Shown: positions 18,066-28,382 of the stretch, in pieces
Numbering within the stretch: position 1 is the first letter of the stretch
Layout: each line of letters starts with the position of its first letter
From: Gilliamella sp. Lep-s35
Lineage (GTDB): Bacteria > Pseudomonadota > Gammaproteobacteria > Enterobacterales > Orbaceae
Assembly (NCBI RefSeq): GCF_009795845.1
Contig: NZ_WTEX01000009.1
Coordinates: 30,540-94,539, forward strand
DNA: 64,000 nt
Reading direction: 5' to 3'
Program-made: the position numbers and the translations under genes
The notes under the pieces: model-generated
Database searches by the model: none
The model's input: the letters and a program-made list of their open reading frames with translations, nothing else
What the model was told of the DNA's origin: nothing

Positions 18066-18839
18066 TTAAACCAGATAGATATCTTGAATTCTTTTCCTAT
18101 TAGTTTCGTTTAATTGATATTCCTGTGATAACCAATTGTCAATTGTGCCGTGACGCGTTTTAATTGCATTCAGTGCCGCAGTTAGATACTCTTTTTTGGC
18201 GGCAAAAATTAATTTGCGTTTTTCAAACTCATCAGGCGTCATTTCATGTTGGTATTGGCTTAATAGATTTTCACGATAATCTGACAATAGCTGTTCTGTT
18301 AGTAAATAATCGTGCATGACAGTTTCTTCACTAACCCCCAGAGCAAACAATGTTAATGCAACGCCAACACCTGTACGATCTTTACCAACAGCACAATGTT
18401 GTACCAATGGTCTACCTTGTGAGTTTAGTAGGATTGAGGAAAGTTTTTGATATGCTGCGTTATTAAATGGTAGTAGCTGGTAAAGCTTAATCATAAAATC
18501 AAATGGAGCATTTTTTTTAAGTGTTTGGTGAGCATTGCCTAGATCACTTGTTAAACTTGCGGTGATCGTATTGCTCAACGGATTAGCTGGTACATTAATA
18601 TAATGAACATTTTGCCATAATTTATCTGGATTTCGTTCAATTTCATCAGGATCGCGATAGTCTAAAACGTAGTGCAGATTTAGCTGATTAGCCAAAAAAG
18701 ATTGCTCTTGTTGTGTAATAAGCGAGAATGCGCCTGAGCGGTATAGCAGTCCCGATCGAATTTGACGTCCATCAGTTGTTTTGATTCCTCCCAAATCACG
18801 AAAATTAATTCCATTTTTTATTGGTACTATCGCTGCCAT
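18066..18839 (-). CDS. Tyrosine-protein phosphatase-like enzyme (PtpB family)
   Basis: A 257-aa protein with the N-terminal NFRDLGGIKTTDGRQIRSGLLYRSG and the CX5R active site HCAVGKDRTGVG (Cys149, Arg155). The extra Lys-Asp inside the P-loop is typical of the Tyr_phosphatase3 group (MptpB-like), whose members act on phosphotyrosine and phosphoinositides. There is no signal peptide. The substrate is unknown and the neighbours (a phosphopantetheinyl transferase and pepB) do not point to one. Confidence 0.85.
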   Translation of the reverse strand: MAAIVPIKNGINFRDLGGIKTTDGRQIRSGLLYRSGAFSLITQQEQSFLANQLNLHYVLDYRDPDEIERNPDKLWQNVHYINVPANPLSNTITASLTSDLGNAHQTLKKNAPFDFMIKLYQLLPFNNAAYQKLSSILLNSQGRPLVQHCAVGKDRTGVGVALTLFALGVSEETVMHDYLLTEQLLSDYRENLLSQYQHEMTPDEFEKRKLIFAAKKEYLTAALNAIKTRHGTIDNWLSQEYQLNETNRKRIQDIYLV

Positions 18840-18942
18840 TATTCTTCCTTATTTCTGCTTAACTTAGCTTGCTATATTAACATGTTTCTGATTAGAATTA
18901 ATTCATTGTTATGTCGTTTATCAATTTTTTGAGGTTTTTACT

Positions 18943-20223
18943 ATGTCGACGTTATCTGTTTTACTAACTGATAAACCTGCACCAAAACAGTGGGGAAAAG
19001 ATGCATTGCTGAGTTTTTCTAACGAGGCGATTACTATTCACTATAAACCAGAACATCGCTTAGGGGCGATTCAACGTGCAGGTCGCAAGTTAGATAACCA
19101 AGGAATAAATTCGGTTAAACTAAGCGGTGAAAATTGGGATCTTGAAGCTTGTTGGCATTTTTGGTTGGGTTACCGTAATGCTAAAAAAAGTACGAAAGTC
19201 AGTTGGCCTAAACTAAATACCAAAGACAAACAAGAGTTAAAACACCGTTTAGCGATCATTGATTGGTGCCGTGATATTGTTAACGAGCAAGCCGAGACAT
19301 TAAGCCCATTGACTCTAGCAACGAAAAGTGCGGAATTAATTAGTGCCTATTCGTCTGATGTCTTTTACAACATTGTTTCCGGCGAAGCGTTAAAAGAGTA
19401 TGATTATATGGGAATTTATTCGGTGGGTAAAGGGTCGGATAGACCTGCTGCCTTGCTTGAACTTGATTATAACCCAACCCAAAACCCTAATTCACCAATT
19501 ACGGCCTGTTTAGTTGGTAAAGGTATTACCTTTGATTCTGGAGGATATAGCTTAAAACCAAGTAATTTTATGGAGTCAATGCGCTCAGATATGGGTGGGG
19601 CTGCGTTAGTGACCAGCGCGTTAGCATTAGCCATTGCACGTGGCGTGAATCATCGAATTAAGCTGTATTTATGTTGTGCTGATAATTTGGTTAGTGGCAA
19701 TGCATTTAAGTTAGGTGATATTATTCGTTATCGTAATGGTAAAACAGTCGAGGTTGATAATACCGATGCCGAAGGGCGCCTTGTCTTGGCTGATGGTTTA
19801 ATTTGTGCTGATAATGATAAACCTCATTATATTATTGACTGCGCAACACTGACTGGTGCGGCTAAAATTGCGGTAGGGAATGATTATCACTCATTACTTT
19901 CGTTTGATGATAACTTTGCTAGCCAATTGTTAGCTAGTAGTGATGTTGAACATGAAGCTTTTTGGCGATTACCATTAGCAGAATTTCACCGTTCGCAATT
20001 TCCATCATCGTTCGCTGATATGGCAAATTCCGGCATACCTAATACCGCTGGAGCAAGCACCGCTGCGGCTTTTTTATCACATTTTATTAAAAATTATCAA
20101 AAAAATTGGTTACATATTGATTGTTCAGCAACATTTCGCAAAAGTGCGACAGCTTTATGGGCAACAGGTGCTACAGGCGTTGGCGTGAGAACATTGGCAA
20201 ACTTATTAATAGCATTAAAATAG
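18943..20223 (+). CDS. pepB: Peptidase B (M17 leucyl aminopeptidase family)
   Basis: A 426-aa cytosolic metallo-aminopeptidase, the same length as E. coli PepB (427). Metal and catalytic residues are in [18 protein letters not shown] and the family signature [14 protein letters not shown]. The N-terminal domain is short, as in PepB, which separates it from PepA (503 aa). A TTTGAGG-like site precedes the ATG. In E. coli pepB follows the isc operon; here it is about 6 kb upstream of isc. Confidence 0.93.
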   Translation: MSTLSVLLTDKPAPKQWGKDALLSFSNEAITIHYKPEHRLGAIQRAGRKLDNQGINSVKLSGENWDLEACWHFWLGYRNAKKSTKVSWPKLNTKDKQELKHRLAIIDWCRDIVNEQAETLSPLTLATKSAELISAYSSDVFYNIVSGEALKEYDYMGIYSVGKGSDRPAALLELDYNPTQNPNSPITACLVGKGITFDSGGYSLKPSNFMESMRSDMGGAALVTSALALAIARGVNHRIKLYLCCADNLVSGNAFKLGDIIRYRNGKTVEVDNTDAEGRLVLADGLICADNDKPHYIIDCATLTGAAKIAVGNDYHSLLSFDDNFASQLLASSDVEHEAFWRLPLAEFHRSQFPSSFADMANSGIPNTAGASTAAAFLSHFIKNYQKNWLHIDCSATFRKSATALWATGATGVGVRTLANLLIALK

Positions 20224-20265
20224 TTTGGAATGATAGTCGTAAATGTAGGTTAGTATTATTAGGAT

Positions 20266-20304
20266 AAACACCGCTGCAAATCGTTTCATTTCCAGCGGTG
20301 TTTT
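20266..20304. terminator. Terminator after pepB (possibly bidirectional)
   Basis: AAACACCGCTG (20266-20276) pairs with CAGCGGTGTTT (20293-20303), with a 16-base loop and T-rich flanks on both sides. It sits between pepB and the convergent ppiA. Confidence 0.75.
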
Positions 20305-20366
20305 GTTATTAGAAAATTTCTTATTAAAAAAAGAATTGCGATAATTAATTTATAGTCGCTATATTA

Positions 20367-20930
20367 TTATTCTTTAACAACAATGGCTTTTTTGATGTAA
20401 ATTGGCTCAACCGGAACATTTTGGTGGGGTCCTACGCGCTTAGTTTCTACGCCCACAATTTTGTCAACTACGTCCATGCCTTTAATAACTTTACCAAATA
20501 CCGCATAACCATATTGCATTGATGATTGGTAATTAAGAAAGTCATTGTTGACGACATTGATAAAAAATTGGCTTGTTGCGCTGTTTACTTCACTGGTTCT
20601 TGCCATGGCAATAGTGCCACGGTCATTTTTTAAACCATTGTCGGCTTCGTTTTTAATTGCTGGATTAGTATCTTTGAATTTTAATTGCTCATCAGCACCA
20701 CCACCTTGAATCATAAATCCAGGGATAACGCGATGGAAAGTTAAATTTTCATAGAATCCACTATTTACATAATCAAGAAAGTTTTTGGTGGTAATCGGCG
20801 CATGTTCGCTGTCTAGCTCAATTTCAATGTCACCCATACTGGTTTGTAATAATACTTTGGTGTCAGCTAAAGCGATGCTAGAAAATAAAGTTAGTAATAT
20901 TGTGATAAATAAAAGTTTAATTTTTTTCAT
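20367..20930 (-). CDS. ppiA: Periplasmic peptidyl-prolyl cis-trans isomerase A
   Basis: A 187-aa cyclophilin with a cleavable signal peptide ([20 protein letters not shown], predicted cleavage after ALA at about residue 22), so it acts in the periplasm. Core motifs are [29 protein letters not shown] and [11 protein letters not shown]. The length equals E. coli PpiA (190 aa). It is monocistronic. Confidence 0.94.
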   Translation of the reverse strand: MKKIKLLFITILLTLFSSIALADTKVLLQTSMGDIEIELDSEHAPITTKNFLDYVNSGFYENLTFHRVIPGFMIQGGGADEQLKFKDTNPAIKNEADNGLKNDRGTIAMARTSEVNSATSQFFINVVNNDFLNYQSSMQYGYAVFGKVIKGMDVVDKIVGVETKRVGPHQNVPVEPIYIKKAIVVKE

Positions 20931-21085
20931 ATATTAATTTCTTGCTCCAAAAAGGGAATGGTTGATTATACCGAATATTTAATTATTTTGAATACTATTA
21001 TGAAAAATCAGATAATTTTTTGCGTTGCAGATCGTAGAAGTATTTAATTGTATAAAATAGCAAAACCAATTGCTTTATTGTATTG

Positions 21086-21799
21086 ATGTTTCCTGAAACT
21101 TTTTTACAAATAAAGATATTAAATTTTATGCGATGTATTTTGTGTGATATGCCTTTGTTTTTGTCTCATCATGGCATTTGTTGTCAATGCGTTAATAATT
21201 TACCAAAATTCAATAAAATTTGTCATCAATGCTGTTTGCCACACTCTTTATCGACAGATATTTGTTATCGATGCCGTGTCAATCGACCACACTGGAATGA
21301 ACTTATTGCCGTTTCTGATTATGTTAATCCGTTAAAAAAGTTAATTCATCATTTAAAGTTCTATAATAAAATTGAACTAAGTACAGCATTAGCAAGATTG
21401 ATGTTTTTAGCTTGGTATCAACGGCGAGAAAGTGACGCTCTAGTTAAACCTGATTTGGTGACTTGTGTGCCATTGCATCATATTCGTTATTGGTCTCGTG
21501 GTTTTAATCAAGCAGAATTATTGGCAAAGCCAATTGCTAGATGGTTAAATCGTGATTTTTATCCTTATTTGTTGTCTCGGAATAAAAGTGGACAAGATCA
21601 AAAAAGGCTGTCTCTTACAGAACGAATTGCTAATGTCGAAACGCTTTTTATATGTCATCAAGATCTTTCAAAAAAAACGATAATGCTTATTGATGATATT
21701 GTCACAACAGGTAATACAATTAATGTCATTAGCCAACAATTAAAAAAATGCGGTGCAACGAGCGTTCAAGTCGTTTGTTTATGCCGTACAGTATTGTAA
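21086..21799 (+). CDS. gntX: ComF/GntX-family phosphoribosyltransferase-like protein
   Basis: A 237-aa protein with an N-terminal zinc-ribbon-like cysteine cluster (CILCDMPLF, CCQCVNNL, CHQCCLPHS, CYRC) and a C-terminal PRTase fold with the PRPP motif MLIDDIVTTGNTI. ComF proteins assist DNA uptake in naturally competent bacteria, and GntX is the enteric homologue, linked to use of external DNA. As in E. coli it lies just upstream of nfuA. The start could instead be the ATG at 21128; no clear ribosome site decides. Confidence 0.85.
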   Translation: MFPETFLQIKILNFMRCILCDMPLFLSHHGICCQCVNNLPKFNKICHQCCLPHSLSTDICYRCRVNRPHWNELIAVSDYVNPLKKLIHHLKFYNKIELSTALARLMFLAWYQRRESDALVKPDLVTCVPLHHIRYWSRGFNQAELLAKPIARWLNRDFYPYLLSRNKSGQDQKRLSLTERIANVETLFICHQDLSKKTIMLIDDIVTTGNTINVISQQLKKCGATSVQVVCLCRTVL

Positions 21800-21862
21800 A
21801 ATCCTAAACAACGCCTATAATAACCAAGAAAGTTAGTCAACTATTATTATATTATAAATGAT

Positions 21863-21884
21863 ATTAGGTTTATTATGACCTAAT
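21863..21884 (+). other. Hairpin in the nfuA 5' region
   Basis: ATTAGGT (21863-21869) pairs with ACCTAAT (21878-21884) about 20 bases before the nfuA start. There is no T run. It could be an operator or an mRNA structure; its role is not determined. Confidence 0.3.
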
Positions 21885-21903
21885 AACATTAAAGTGAGGG
21901 GTT

Positions 21904-22485
21904 ATGTCTATTATCACTATTTCTGAATCAGCTCAACAACACTTTAAAAAATTGCTTGCTAATCAACCTGATGGGACACAAATTCGGGTGTTTGTTATTA
22001 ACCCAGGTACGCCTAGTGCTGAATGTGGTGTTTCGTATTGTCCTGCTGATACAGTGGATGATAGTGATATAGAAGAAAAATATACTGACTTTTCAGTTTA
22101 TATTGATGAAATTAGTGCGCCATTTTTAGAAGAAACCATTATTGATTATGTGACAGATGAATTAGGTTCGCAATTAACATTAAAAGCGCCAAATTCAAAA
22201 ATGAAAAAAGTCGCTGACGATGCGCCACTTATTGAACGTGTCAATTATGTAATTCAAGCGCAGATTAATCCTCAATTAGCTAGTCATGGTGGGCATGTTA
22301 GTTTAGTTGAGTTAACTGAAGATAATTATGTTATATTGCAATTTGGTGGTGGATGTAATGGATGCTCAATGGTCGATTACACTTTGAAAGAAGGCATTGA
22401 AAAACAATTAATGGCAGAATTCCCTGAACTTGCTGGTGTAAAAGATATTACAGAACATCATGCCGGAGCGCACTCGTTTTGCTGA
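21904..22485 (+). CDS. nfuA: Fe/S biogenesis protein NfuA
   Basis: A 193-aa carrier that binds a 4Fe-4S cluster and delivers it to target enzymes under stress. A degenerate A-type N-terminal domain (1-95) is joined to a C-terminal Nfu domain with the ligands Cys151 and Cys154 in [25 protein letters not shown] gives a strong ribosome site. It lies downstream of gntX and about 4 kb from the isc operon, in keeping with Fe-S function. Confidence 0.96.
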   Translation: MSIITISESAQQHFKKLLANQPDGTQIRVFVINPGTPSAECGVSYCPADTVDDSDIEEKYTDFSVYIDEISAPFLEETIIDYVTDELGSQLTLKAPNSKMKKVADDAPLIERVNYVIQAQINPQLASHGGHVSLVELTEDNYVILQFGGGCNGCSMVDYTLKEGIEKQLMAEFPELAGVKDITEHHAGAHSFC

Positions 22486-22571
22486 AAATAAATTTTATTT
22501 AAGCCTTGCTTATTGCTAGGATTGAGTCATAATCGATTGATATTTGCCATTTGATATTATGATGAGGTTTT

Positions 22572-23489
22572 ATGAATCAAGTTAGTATTATTTCAGATCT
22601 TATCGTTTGGATTGAAAAAAATTTGGAGCAACCGTTATCTATCGATCATGTTGCACAAAAATCAGGTTATTCAAAATGGCATTTACAACGTATGTTTAAA
22701 GAGGTAACAGGTCAGGTACTTGGAACTTATATTCGGCATCGTCGCTTGACCTATGCAGCACTTGCGCTGCGTATGACTAGTAAGCCTATTTTAGATATTG
22801 CGATGCAATATCGTTTTGATTCTCAACAAACTTTTACCCGATCTTTTAAAAAACAATTTAATGAAACACCCGCAAGTTATAGGCGAGGTGAATTTTGGGA
22901 TCCCGCAGGACTAACACCGGCTATTGAACTAAATAAAAATAAGCTTTCATTACCTGAACCAATATTTGTTAATATGCCCAAACGAACTTTTTGGGGTATT
23001 ACCTTTAAGAATAATTGTAATTTGAGCCAATTATTAGATGAAGAAAATAAGCTAAGAACTGAATTTTTTTATAATTATATATCACGCTGTAATAATAAAT
23101 GTGGAAATCTACCAGACAAGATTTATGCTTTTAGTCGTATATTGAAAAGCAAAGATAATACTAATGAACAAGAGCTATTTTATACAATTGCTTTAGATCA
23201 TAATAATAATCTTGAACATATTGAGGAGTTTGTTAGTGAAGGAGGCTTATATCTTTGCTTTAAATATATTGGTTCACCCGATGAGTTTAGTGATTTTATT
23301 TCTCGAGTACATTTAGCGGCTATGCCTGCATTAAAAGTACGTTTGCGTTACTCTAGTTGCATAATTGAAATTCATAAAAACCTTCATGATGAAAGTATTG
23401 AATCTGTTAAGGATATTAAACATATGGAATGTGATTATTGCGTGCCGGTTGTGGCCGAAAGTGACGTCAATATCCAATCAAATTTATAG
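22572..23489 (+). CDS. rob: Rob-like transcriptional activator (AraC family with GyrI-like domain)
   Basis: A 305-aa protein with an N-terminal pair of AraC HTHs (GYSKWHLQRMFKEVTGQ; ILDIAMQYRFDSQQTFTRSFKKQF) nearly identical in layout to E. coli Rob. A C-terminal GyrI-like domain (about 130-300), which in Rob senses ligands such as bile salts, follows. Rob, MarA and SoxS control efflux and stress genes through marboxes. The C-terminal half is much more diverged than the DNA-binding half, so the inducer may differ. Confidence 0.88.
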   Translation: MNQVSIISDLIVWIEKNLEQPLSIDHVAQKSGYSKWHLQRMFKEVTGQVLGTYIRHRRLTYAALALRMTSKPILDIAMQYRFDSQQTFTRSFKKQFNETPASYRRGEFWDPAGLTPAIELNKNKLSLPEPIFVNMPKRTFWGITFKNNCNLSQLLDEENKLRTEFFYNYISRCNNKCGNLPDKIYAFSRILKSKDNTNEQELFYTIALDHNNNLEHIEEFVSEGGLYLCFKYIGSPDEFSDFISRVHLAAMPALKVRLRYSSCIIEIHKNLHDESIESVKDIKHMECDYCVPVVAESDVNIQSNL

Positions 23490-23536
23490 TTATAACGAAA
23501 TATTCTAATATGTTGATAGATATTGACTTATTTTGT

Positions 23537-23827
23537 TTAATTATCTGATTTTAATAAAATACTTTCTAACCACTTTTTGAATTCAGGTGTTACTTCTTTA
23601 AGACTATTAGATCCTCTAGTTACTGTTGCAATACCAATTTTAAGTTGTTCTTTAAGTTGGCGTTGATTGATTGAACCATCAAGTAGTGAATGTACAATTT
23701 TAAGTCGGGTGATTAATGCATCGCGCTCATCAGCGGTCATTAATAATTTTAATATATCAAGTGCATAACCGTCATTAAACGCTTGGTGTAATATTTTAAC
23801 GGTTTGTTGCCATTCGTTAGTTTTCAT
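23537..23827 (-). CDS. trpR: Trp operon repressor
   Basis: A 96-aa TrpR protein that binds operators when loaded with tryptophan. The HTH with QRQLKEQLKIGIATVTRGSN matches the family. The ATG at 23827 has TAGGTGA seven bases upstream and is preferred to the GTG at 23836. The gene begins ten bases after the slt stop, so it depends on slt transcription or a promoter inside slt. The slt-trpR order is conserved in enterics. Confidence 0.94.
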   Translation of the reverse strand: MKTNEWQQTVKILHQAFNDGYALDILKLLMTADERDALITRLKIVHSLLDGSINQRQLKEQLKIGIATVTRGSNSLKEVTPEFKKWLESILLKSDN

Positions 23828-23836
23828 TATAATCAC

Positions 23837-25777
23837 CTAATATTGTTTATTAAATTCATTTGAACTAAGAAAATTGACATTTTTTTGCCCTAAGATTACT
23901 TGATAAATATAATCATATACCAATACGTTTTTGACGTAATTACGTGTTTCAGTAAATGGTATACTATCAATAAATGCTGCTGCATCAAGTTTTCCATTAC
24001 TCTTTTTTAGCCAGCGTTTAACATTATTTGGGCCAGCATTGTAAGCTGCTGAAGATAATATGCGGTTATTATTATTTTGTTGATAAACCGAGTTTAGATA
24101 CGAAGTGCCTAACTGTATATTGGTTTGAGGGTCAAATAATTGTGTTGATGAAACATAAGAGACTGAATTAACTTTTTTAGCTGTTTCTTTGGCTGTAGCA
24201 GGCATTAATTGCATTAATCCTCGAGCTCCTACAGGTGATTTAGCGGTAGTATCAAGCGCACTTTCTTGACGAGAAATAGCTAAAGCATAAGATAGCGTAA
24301 TGGCTTTGTCTTTTAATGCACTATTATATAAATCTTTGTACATAATTGGTAAACGTTCTGTCCAGTTATTCCAAAGCTTGCCAGTAATAGTTGCTTGAAT
24401 ACTAAGATCTCCCCATCCTCTTTGTAAGGCATATTGGGCTAATGATAAATATTCATCTTTATTTCCTTGATTATTTAAGACATATCGCCATTCTTGTTTT
24501 GATTCTGATGTCATGCCAAAATAACGTAATTCGTTAATTCTTTTTACATAGGGTTGGTTATCATATTTGCTTTTTAATGTTGATATGTCTGATTGTGTGA
24601 TTTTTTTGGATTGATTATTGATTGAATAAGACTGGTTAAGTGTCTGTGCACTTATCATGCCATAAAATCCACGTTTAGTTGTGAGTTTTTTTAAAATGCT
24701 GTTAGCTTCATTTTCTTTATTATTATTTAGTAGTACTCTAGCTTGCCAGTATTGCCACTCTTCTTTTAATTTATCTTCGGGTGATAATTGTGCTATCCAG
24801 TAAGCTATGTCCGTAAAGTTATAAGCATCTATCGCAAGGCGAATGCGTTTTTCAACTAATGCTGTATCATGATATTTTGCTATATAGCTATCACGCCATT
24901 TTATTTGTTCACTGGTCGCCGAATCATTAAAGTAGCGACTAGCCAAACTCTTTTGTAACATAATTTGCTCTGCTTCATTTAAGGCCTGCTGTTTTACTAG
25001 TTTTGGTAATAATGTTGCAGCTAAGTTTATGTCTGCTTTTGCTAAGCGAGGAAATGATGCTAAGACAATTTTTTTAGTGAAAGTATTAGCTTTAATATTT
25101 TTTGAAAAATCTTCTAATTTTCTAGGGTTATCTAATACAGCCAGTAAATTAATTTTTGTTGTTTTATAGTTCCCATCAAGTAAGTTTGCTAAATGTTTAG
25201 CTAACTTTAAATTACTTTCTTCAATAGCCAGTTCAATACGCAATAATATTAAATTAGTCGTTTTTTTGCCTGCTTGAGCCCAGGCGTCAAGTAATGGATC
25301 GCAGGCAGAAGGGAGCTCTTTGCCAGTCATCCAAAGAGATTCAATTGCACTAAAGGCAGTATCGTTATTTTCTTGTTGTAGTAACGCGTACTGATAGCGA
25401 CAATTAGAAAGTATCGAGTTGTCTTTTGGAAAAGAGACAATTGAATTCCAATCTTGACGATTACTTAATTCTGTTAAGTAAGATTGGCTTAATGAAGCAG
25501 TTAGTGGAAAATCACTATACTGGTTAACAAAATCACTAATTATTTGGGGTGAAATGATCTTTATATTGTTTTGAAAAAATTGCACAGCAGCATAAGGATA
25601 TAATGGATAATCTTTTATGGCAGAAAGTAGGGTTTGCTGTTCCTCAAAATTAAGTGTTTGATAAGAATTAAGCCATTTTTGGTAATATTCTCGTAGCCTT
25701 TTTTGAGAATTATCTGCATAAGTGCTACTTGTGAACAGTAGGCATGTTATCAAAAAACAACGTAATACTAGTTTCAT
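23837..25777 (-). CDS. slt: Soluble lytic murein transglycosylase
   Basis: A 646-aa periplasmic enzyme with a signal peptide (MKLVLRCFLITCLLFTSSTYA). It has a long alpha-superhelical ring of about 450 residues and a C-terminal lysozyme-like domain with catalytic Glu505 in ISRQESALD, then PVGARGLMQLMPATA and AAYNAGPNNVKRWL. It cleaves glycan strands to anhydromuropeptides. The length equals Slt70. It is divergent from iscR and followed at once by trpR. Confidence 0.95.
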   Translation of the reverse strand: MKLVLRCFLITCLLFTSSTYADNSQKRLREYYQKWLNSYQTLNFEEQQTLLSAIKDYPLYPYAAVQFFQNNIKIISPQIISDFVNQYSDFPLTASLSQSYLTELSNRQDWNSIVSFPKDNSILSNCRYQYALLQQENNDTAFSAIESLWMTGKELPSACDPLLDAWAQAGKKTTNLILLRIELAIEESNLKLAKHLANLLDGNYKTTKINLLAVLDNPRKLEDFSKNIKANTFTKKIVLASFPRLAKADINLAATLLPKLVKQQALNEAEQIMLQKSLASRYFNDSATSEQIKWRDSYIAKYHDTALVEKRIRLAIDAYNFTDIAYWIAQLSPEDKLKEEWQYWQARVLLNNNKENEANSILKKLTTKRGFYGMISAQTLNQSYSINNQSKKITQSDISTLKSKYDNQPYVKRINELRYFGMTSESKQEWRYVLNNQGNKDEYLSLAQYALQRGWGDLSIQATITGKLWNNWTERLPIMYKDLYNSALKDKAITLSYALAISRQESALDTTAKSPVGARGLMQLMPATAKETAKKVNSVSYVSSTQLFDPQTNIQLGTSYLNSVYQQNNNNRILSSAAYNAGPNNVKRWLKKSNGKLDAAAFIDSIPFTETRNYVKNVLVYDYIYQVILGQKNVNFLSSNEFNKQY

Positions 25778-25825
25778 CCTTTAACTCCCATATGAATTTA
25801 GCTTCTTAGATTAGCATATTATGCT

Positions 25826-25848
25826 ATAGTTCGTCGATCATGAACTAC
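25826..25848. promoter_or_regulatory. Inverted repeat in the slt-iscR gap
   Basis: ATAGTTC (25826-25832) and GAACTAC (25842-25848) flank a 9-base centre and loosely resemble an IscR type 1 site. It may be a second IscR site or the operator of slt; the identity is unsure. Confidence 0.3.
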
Positions 25849-25878
25849 GATTTAATTCCTACTAAAATACTCAACTAA

Positions 25879-25903
25879 ATACTTGACTAAACTAAGAGGA
25901 TAT
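25879..25903. promoter_or_regulatory. Putative IscR type 1 site before iscR
   Basis: The 25-bp stretch beginning ATACTTGACT and ending GGATAT fits about 20 of 25 positions of the known type 1 consensus (ATASYYGACT-N5-AGTCRRSTAT). It lies 36 bp before iscR, where 2Fe-2S IscR represses its own operon in E. coli. Confidence 0.55.
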
Positions 25904-25939
25904 ATACAATAAACGTTGTTAGATATAGGGGAATGATTA

Positions 25940-26395
25940 ATGAAATTGACATCAAAAGGACGGTATGCGGTGACAGCAATGCTTGATGTCGCATTGCATG
26001 CTGATTCTGGGCCAGTATCTCTTGCCGATATTTCAGAACGTCAAGAAATCTCGCTTTCTTATCTTGAGCAATTATTTGCTCGGTTACGCAAAAATGGTTT
26101 AGTGCAAAGTGTTAGAGGCCCTGGCGGTGGTTATATTCTTAGCCGTAGTATGGATCAAATTGCTATTAGTGCTATTGTTAAAGCCGTTGATGAAACAGTG
26201 CATGCGACAAAGTGCCATGGGAAAGATGGGTGCCAAGGTGGTGTTAGATGTTTAACTCATACTCTTTGGAATGACTTAAGTGAGCGTATTGATCATTTCT
26301 TGACAAGTATTACTCTAAGTGAGTTGGTTAACAATCAAGAAGTTAAAGCCGTAGCTAATCGACAAAGTAATATACAGCACGTCCAAATTAATTAA
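25940..26395 (+). CDS. iscR: Iron-sulfur cluster regulator IscR
   Basis: A 151-aa Rrf2-family winged-helix regulator. The cluster ligands Cys92, Cys98, Cys104 and His107 lie in [17 protein letters not shown], identical in spacing to E. coli. The HTH includes [19 protein letters not shown] and VRGPGGGY. Holo-IscR represses isc; the apo form activates other genes. It is first in an uninterrupted iscRSUA-hscBA-fdx operon with a candidate operator upstream. Confidence 0.97.
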   Translation: MKLTSKGRYAVTAMLDVALHADSGPVSLADISERQEISLSYLEQLFARLRKNGLVQSVRGPGGGYILSRSMDQIAISAIVKAVDETVHATKCHGKDGCQGGVRCLTHTLWNDLSERIDHFLTSITLSELVNNQEVKAVANRQSNIQHVQIN

Positions 26396-26427
26396 TAAAA
26401 TACAGAATTTGTAATTGGGAGTATTTA

Positions 26428-27642
26428 ATGAAACTACCTATTTATATGGATTATGCAGCCACTACGCCTGTAGATCCTACCGTTGCCGAAAAAATGATGC
26501 AGTATTTAACTCCTGATGGTATTTTTGGCAATCCAGCATCTCGTTCCCATAAGTTTGGTTGGCAGGCAGAAGAGGCGGTTGACATTGCTCGAAACCAAAT
26601 CGCTGATTTGATTGGTGCTGATTCACGCGAAATCGTTTTTACATCAGGGGCTACCGAAGCGGATAACTTAGCTATTAAAGGTGCTGCACATTTTAATCAA
26701 GCCAAAGGTAAACATATTATTACTTGTAAAACTGAGCATAAAGCTGTGCTTGATACTTGTCGTCAACTTGAGCGAGAAGGTTATGAAGTGACTTATTTAA
26801 CGCCAGAATCCGATGGGATCCTTGATCTTGATAAACTTGCAGCAGCTATGCGTAGTGATACAACCGTTGTATCAATTATGCATGTCAATAATGAAACGGG
26901 TGTAATACAAGACATTGAAAAAATTGGTGAGATGTGCCGCGAAAGAGGCATTGTTTTTCACGTTGATGCAACGCAAAGTGTGGGTAAATTACCAATTGAT
27001 TTAACAAAATTAAAAGTCGATCTGATGTCGTTTTCGGGGCATAAGATTTATGGTCCTAAAGGAATTGGTGGACTTTATGTAAGGCGTAAACCTCGTGTTC
27101 GTATTGAAGCTCAAATGCATGGTGGTGGACATGAGCGGGGTATGCGTTCTGGCACTTTACCTGTACATCAAATTGTTGGTATGGGGGAAGCATATCATAT
27201 CGCTAAAGAGGTAATGGCAACTGAAATGCCACGTTTGTTGTCGCTTAAGAATCGTTTATGGAATGGTTTAAAAGATATCGAAGAAGTTTATCTTAATGGT
27301 TCTTTAGAGCACAGTGTGCCAAATATCTTAAATGTTAGTTTTGCTTATATTGAAGGTGAATCTTTGATGATGGCTTTGAAAGATTTAGCTGTTTCATCAG
27401 GTTCGGCTTGTACATCTGCTAGTTTAGAGCCTTCTTATGTTTTGAGAGCATTAGGACTTAATGATGAGCTTGCTCATAGTTCAATCCGTTTTTCGATTGG
27501 TCGCTTTTCAACCGAAGAAGAAATTGATTATGTTATTAAGTTAGTTAAACAATCAATTGGTAAACTCAGAGATTTATCCCCGCTTTGGGAAATGTTTAAA
27601 GATGGCGTTGATTTGACAAAAATTAAATGGTCAGCACATTAA
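26428..27642 (+). CDS. iscS: Cysteine desulfurase IscS
   Basis: A 404-aa PLP enzyme that takes sulfur from cysteine for Fe-S clusters, tRNA thiolation and cofactors. PLP Lys206 is in [12 protein letters not shown], and the persulfide Cys328 is in [14 protein letters not shown]. Length and numbering equal E. coli IscS. GGGAG precedes the start. It is the second gene of the isc operon. Confidence 0.98.
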   Translation: MKLPIYMDYAATTPVDPTVAEKMMQYLTPDGIFGNPASRSHKFGWQAEEAVDIARNQIADLIGADSREIVFTSGATEADNLAIKGAAHFNQAKGKHIITCKTEHKAVLDTCRQLEREGYEVTYLTPESDGILDLDKLAAAMRSDTTVVSIMHVNNETGVIQDIEKIGEMCRERGIVFHVDATQSVGKLPIDLTKLKVDLMSFSGHKIYGPKGIGGLYVRRKPRVRIEAQMHGGGHERGMRSGTLPVHQIVGMGEAYHIAKEVMATEMPRLLSLKNRLWNGLKDIEEVYLNGSLEHSVPNILNVSFAYIEGESLMMALKDLAVSSGSACTSASLEPSYVLRALGLNDELAHSSIRFSIGRFSTEEEIDYVIKLVKQSIGKLRDLSPLWEMFKDGVDLTKIKWSAH

Positions 27643-27657
27643 AATTAGGAGTAAATT

Positions 27658-28044
27658 ATGGCGTATAGTGAAAAGGTTGTTGATCATTATGAAAACCCAC
27701 GTAATGTTGGTTCTTTTGATCAAAATGATCCTAATGTGGGCAGTGGTATGGTTGGTGCACCAGCGTGTGGTGATGTAATGCGTTTGCAAATTAAAGTCAA
27801 TGATAGTGGTATTATTGAAGACGCTAAGTTTAAAACCTATGGTTGTGGTAGTGCAATTGCATCAAGCTCTTTGGTTACAGAATGGATAAAAGGTAAAACA
27901 TTAGACGAAGCAGAGGCGATTAAAAATACCGATATTGCAAATGAACTTGCTTTACCACCAGTTAAAATTCACTGTTCAATTTTAGCTGAAGATGCAATTA
28001 AAGCAGCAATAGATGATTATAAAAACAAAAAAGGACAGCGTTAA
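27658..28044 (+). CDS. iscU: Iron-sulfur cluster scaffold IscU
   Basis: A 128-aa scaffold on which 2Fe-2S clusters are built. The ligands are Cys37 (GAPACGDVM), Cys63 ([11 protein letters not shown]) and Cys106 ([12 protein letters not shown]), with the HscA-binding LPPVK motif just before the last. AGGAG lies seven bases before the ATG. It shares one base with the iscA start (TAATG), indicating coupled translation. Confidence 0.98.
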   Translation: MAYSEKVVDHYENPRNVGSFDQNDPNVGSGMVGAPACGDVMRLQIKVNDSGIIEDAKFKTYGCGSAIASSSLVTEWIKGKTLDEAEAIKNTDIANELALPPVKIHCSILAEDAIKAAIDDYKNKKGQR

Positions 28045-28367
28045 TGACAATTACGTTAACAAACAGTGCAGCCGATCGTATTCAGGCTTTTTTAGCCAAT
28101 CGTGGAAAAGGTGTTGGGCTCAGATTAGGTGTTAAAACATCAGGTTGTTCAGGTATGGCTTATGTTTTAGAGTTTGCTGATGTGATTAATGATGATGATA
28201 GCGTATTTGAAGACAAAGATGTTAAAGTCATCGTTGATAAAAAAAGTTTAGTTTATATTGATGGTACTGAACTTGATTTTGTCAAAGAAGGGTTAAATGA
28301 AGGTTTCAAATTTAATAATCCCAATGTGCATAATCAATGCGGTTGTGGTGAAAGTTTTAATGTGTAA
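28044..28367 (+). CDS. iscA: A-type iron-sulfur carrier IscA
   Basis: A 107-aa A-type carrier that passes clusters from IscU to apo-targets. The three ligands are Cys35 ([10 protein letters not shown]) and the C-terminal pair in NQCGCGESF (Cys99, Cys101). The start overlaps the iscU stop by one base. Confidence 0.97.
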   Translation: MTITLTNSAADRIQAFLANRGKGVGLRLGVKTSGCSGMAYVLEFADVINDDDSVFEDKDVKVIVDKKSLVYIDGTELDFVKEGLNEGFKFNNPNVHNQCGCGESFNV

Positions 28368-28382
28368 TTGGACAAAATAGTT

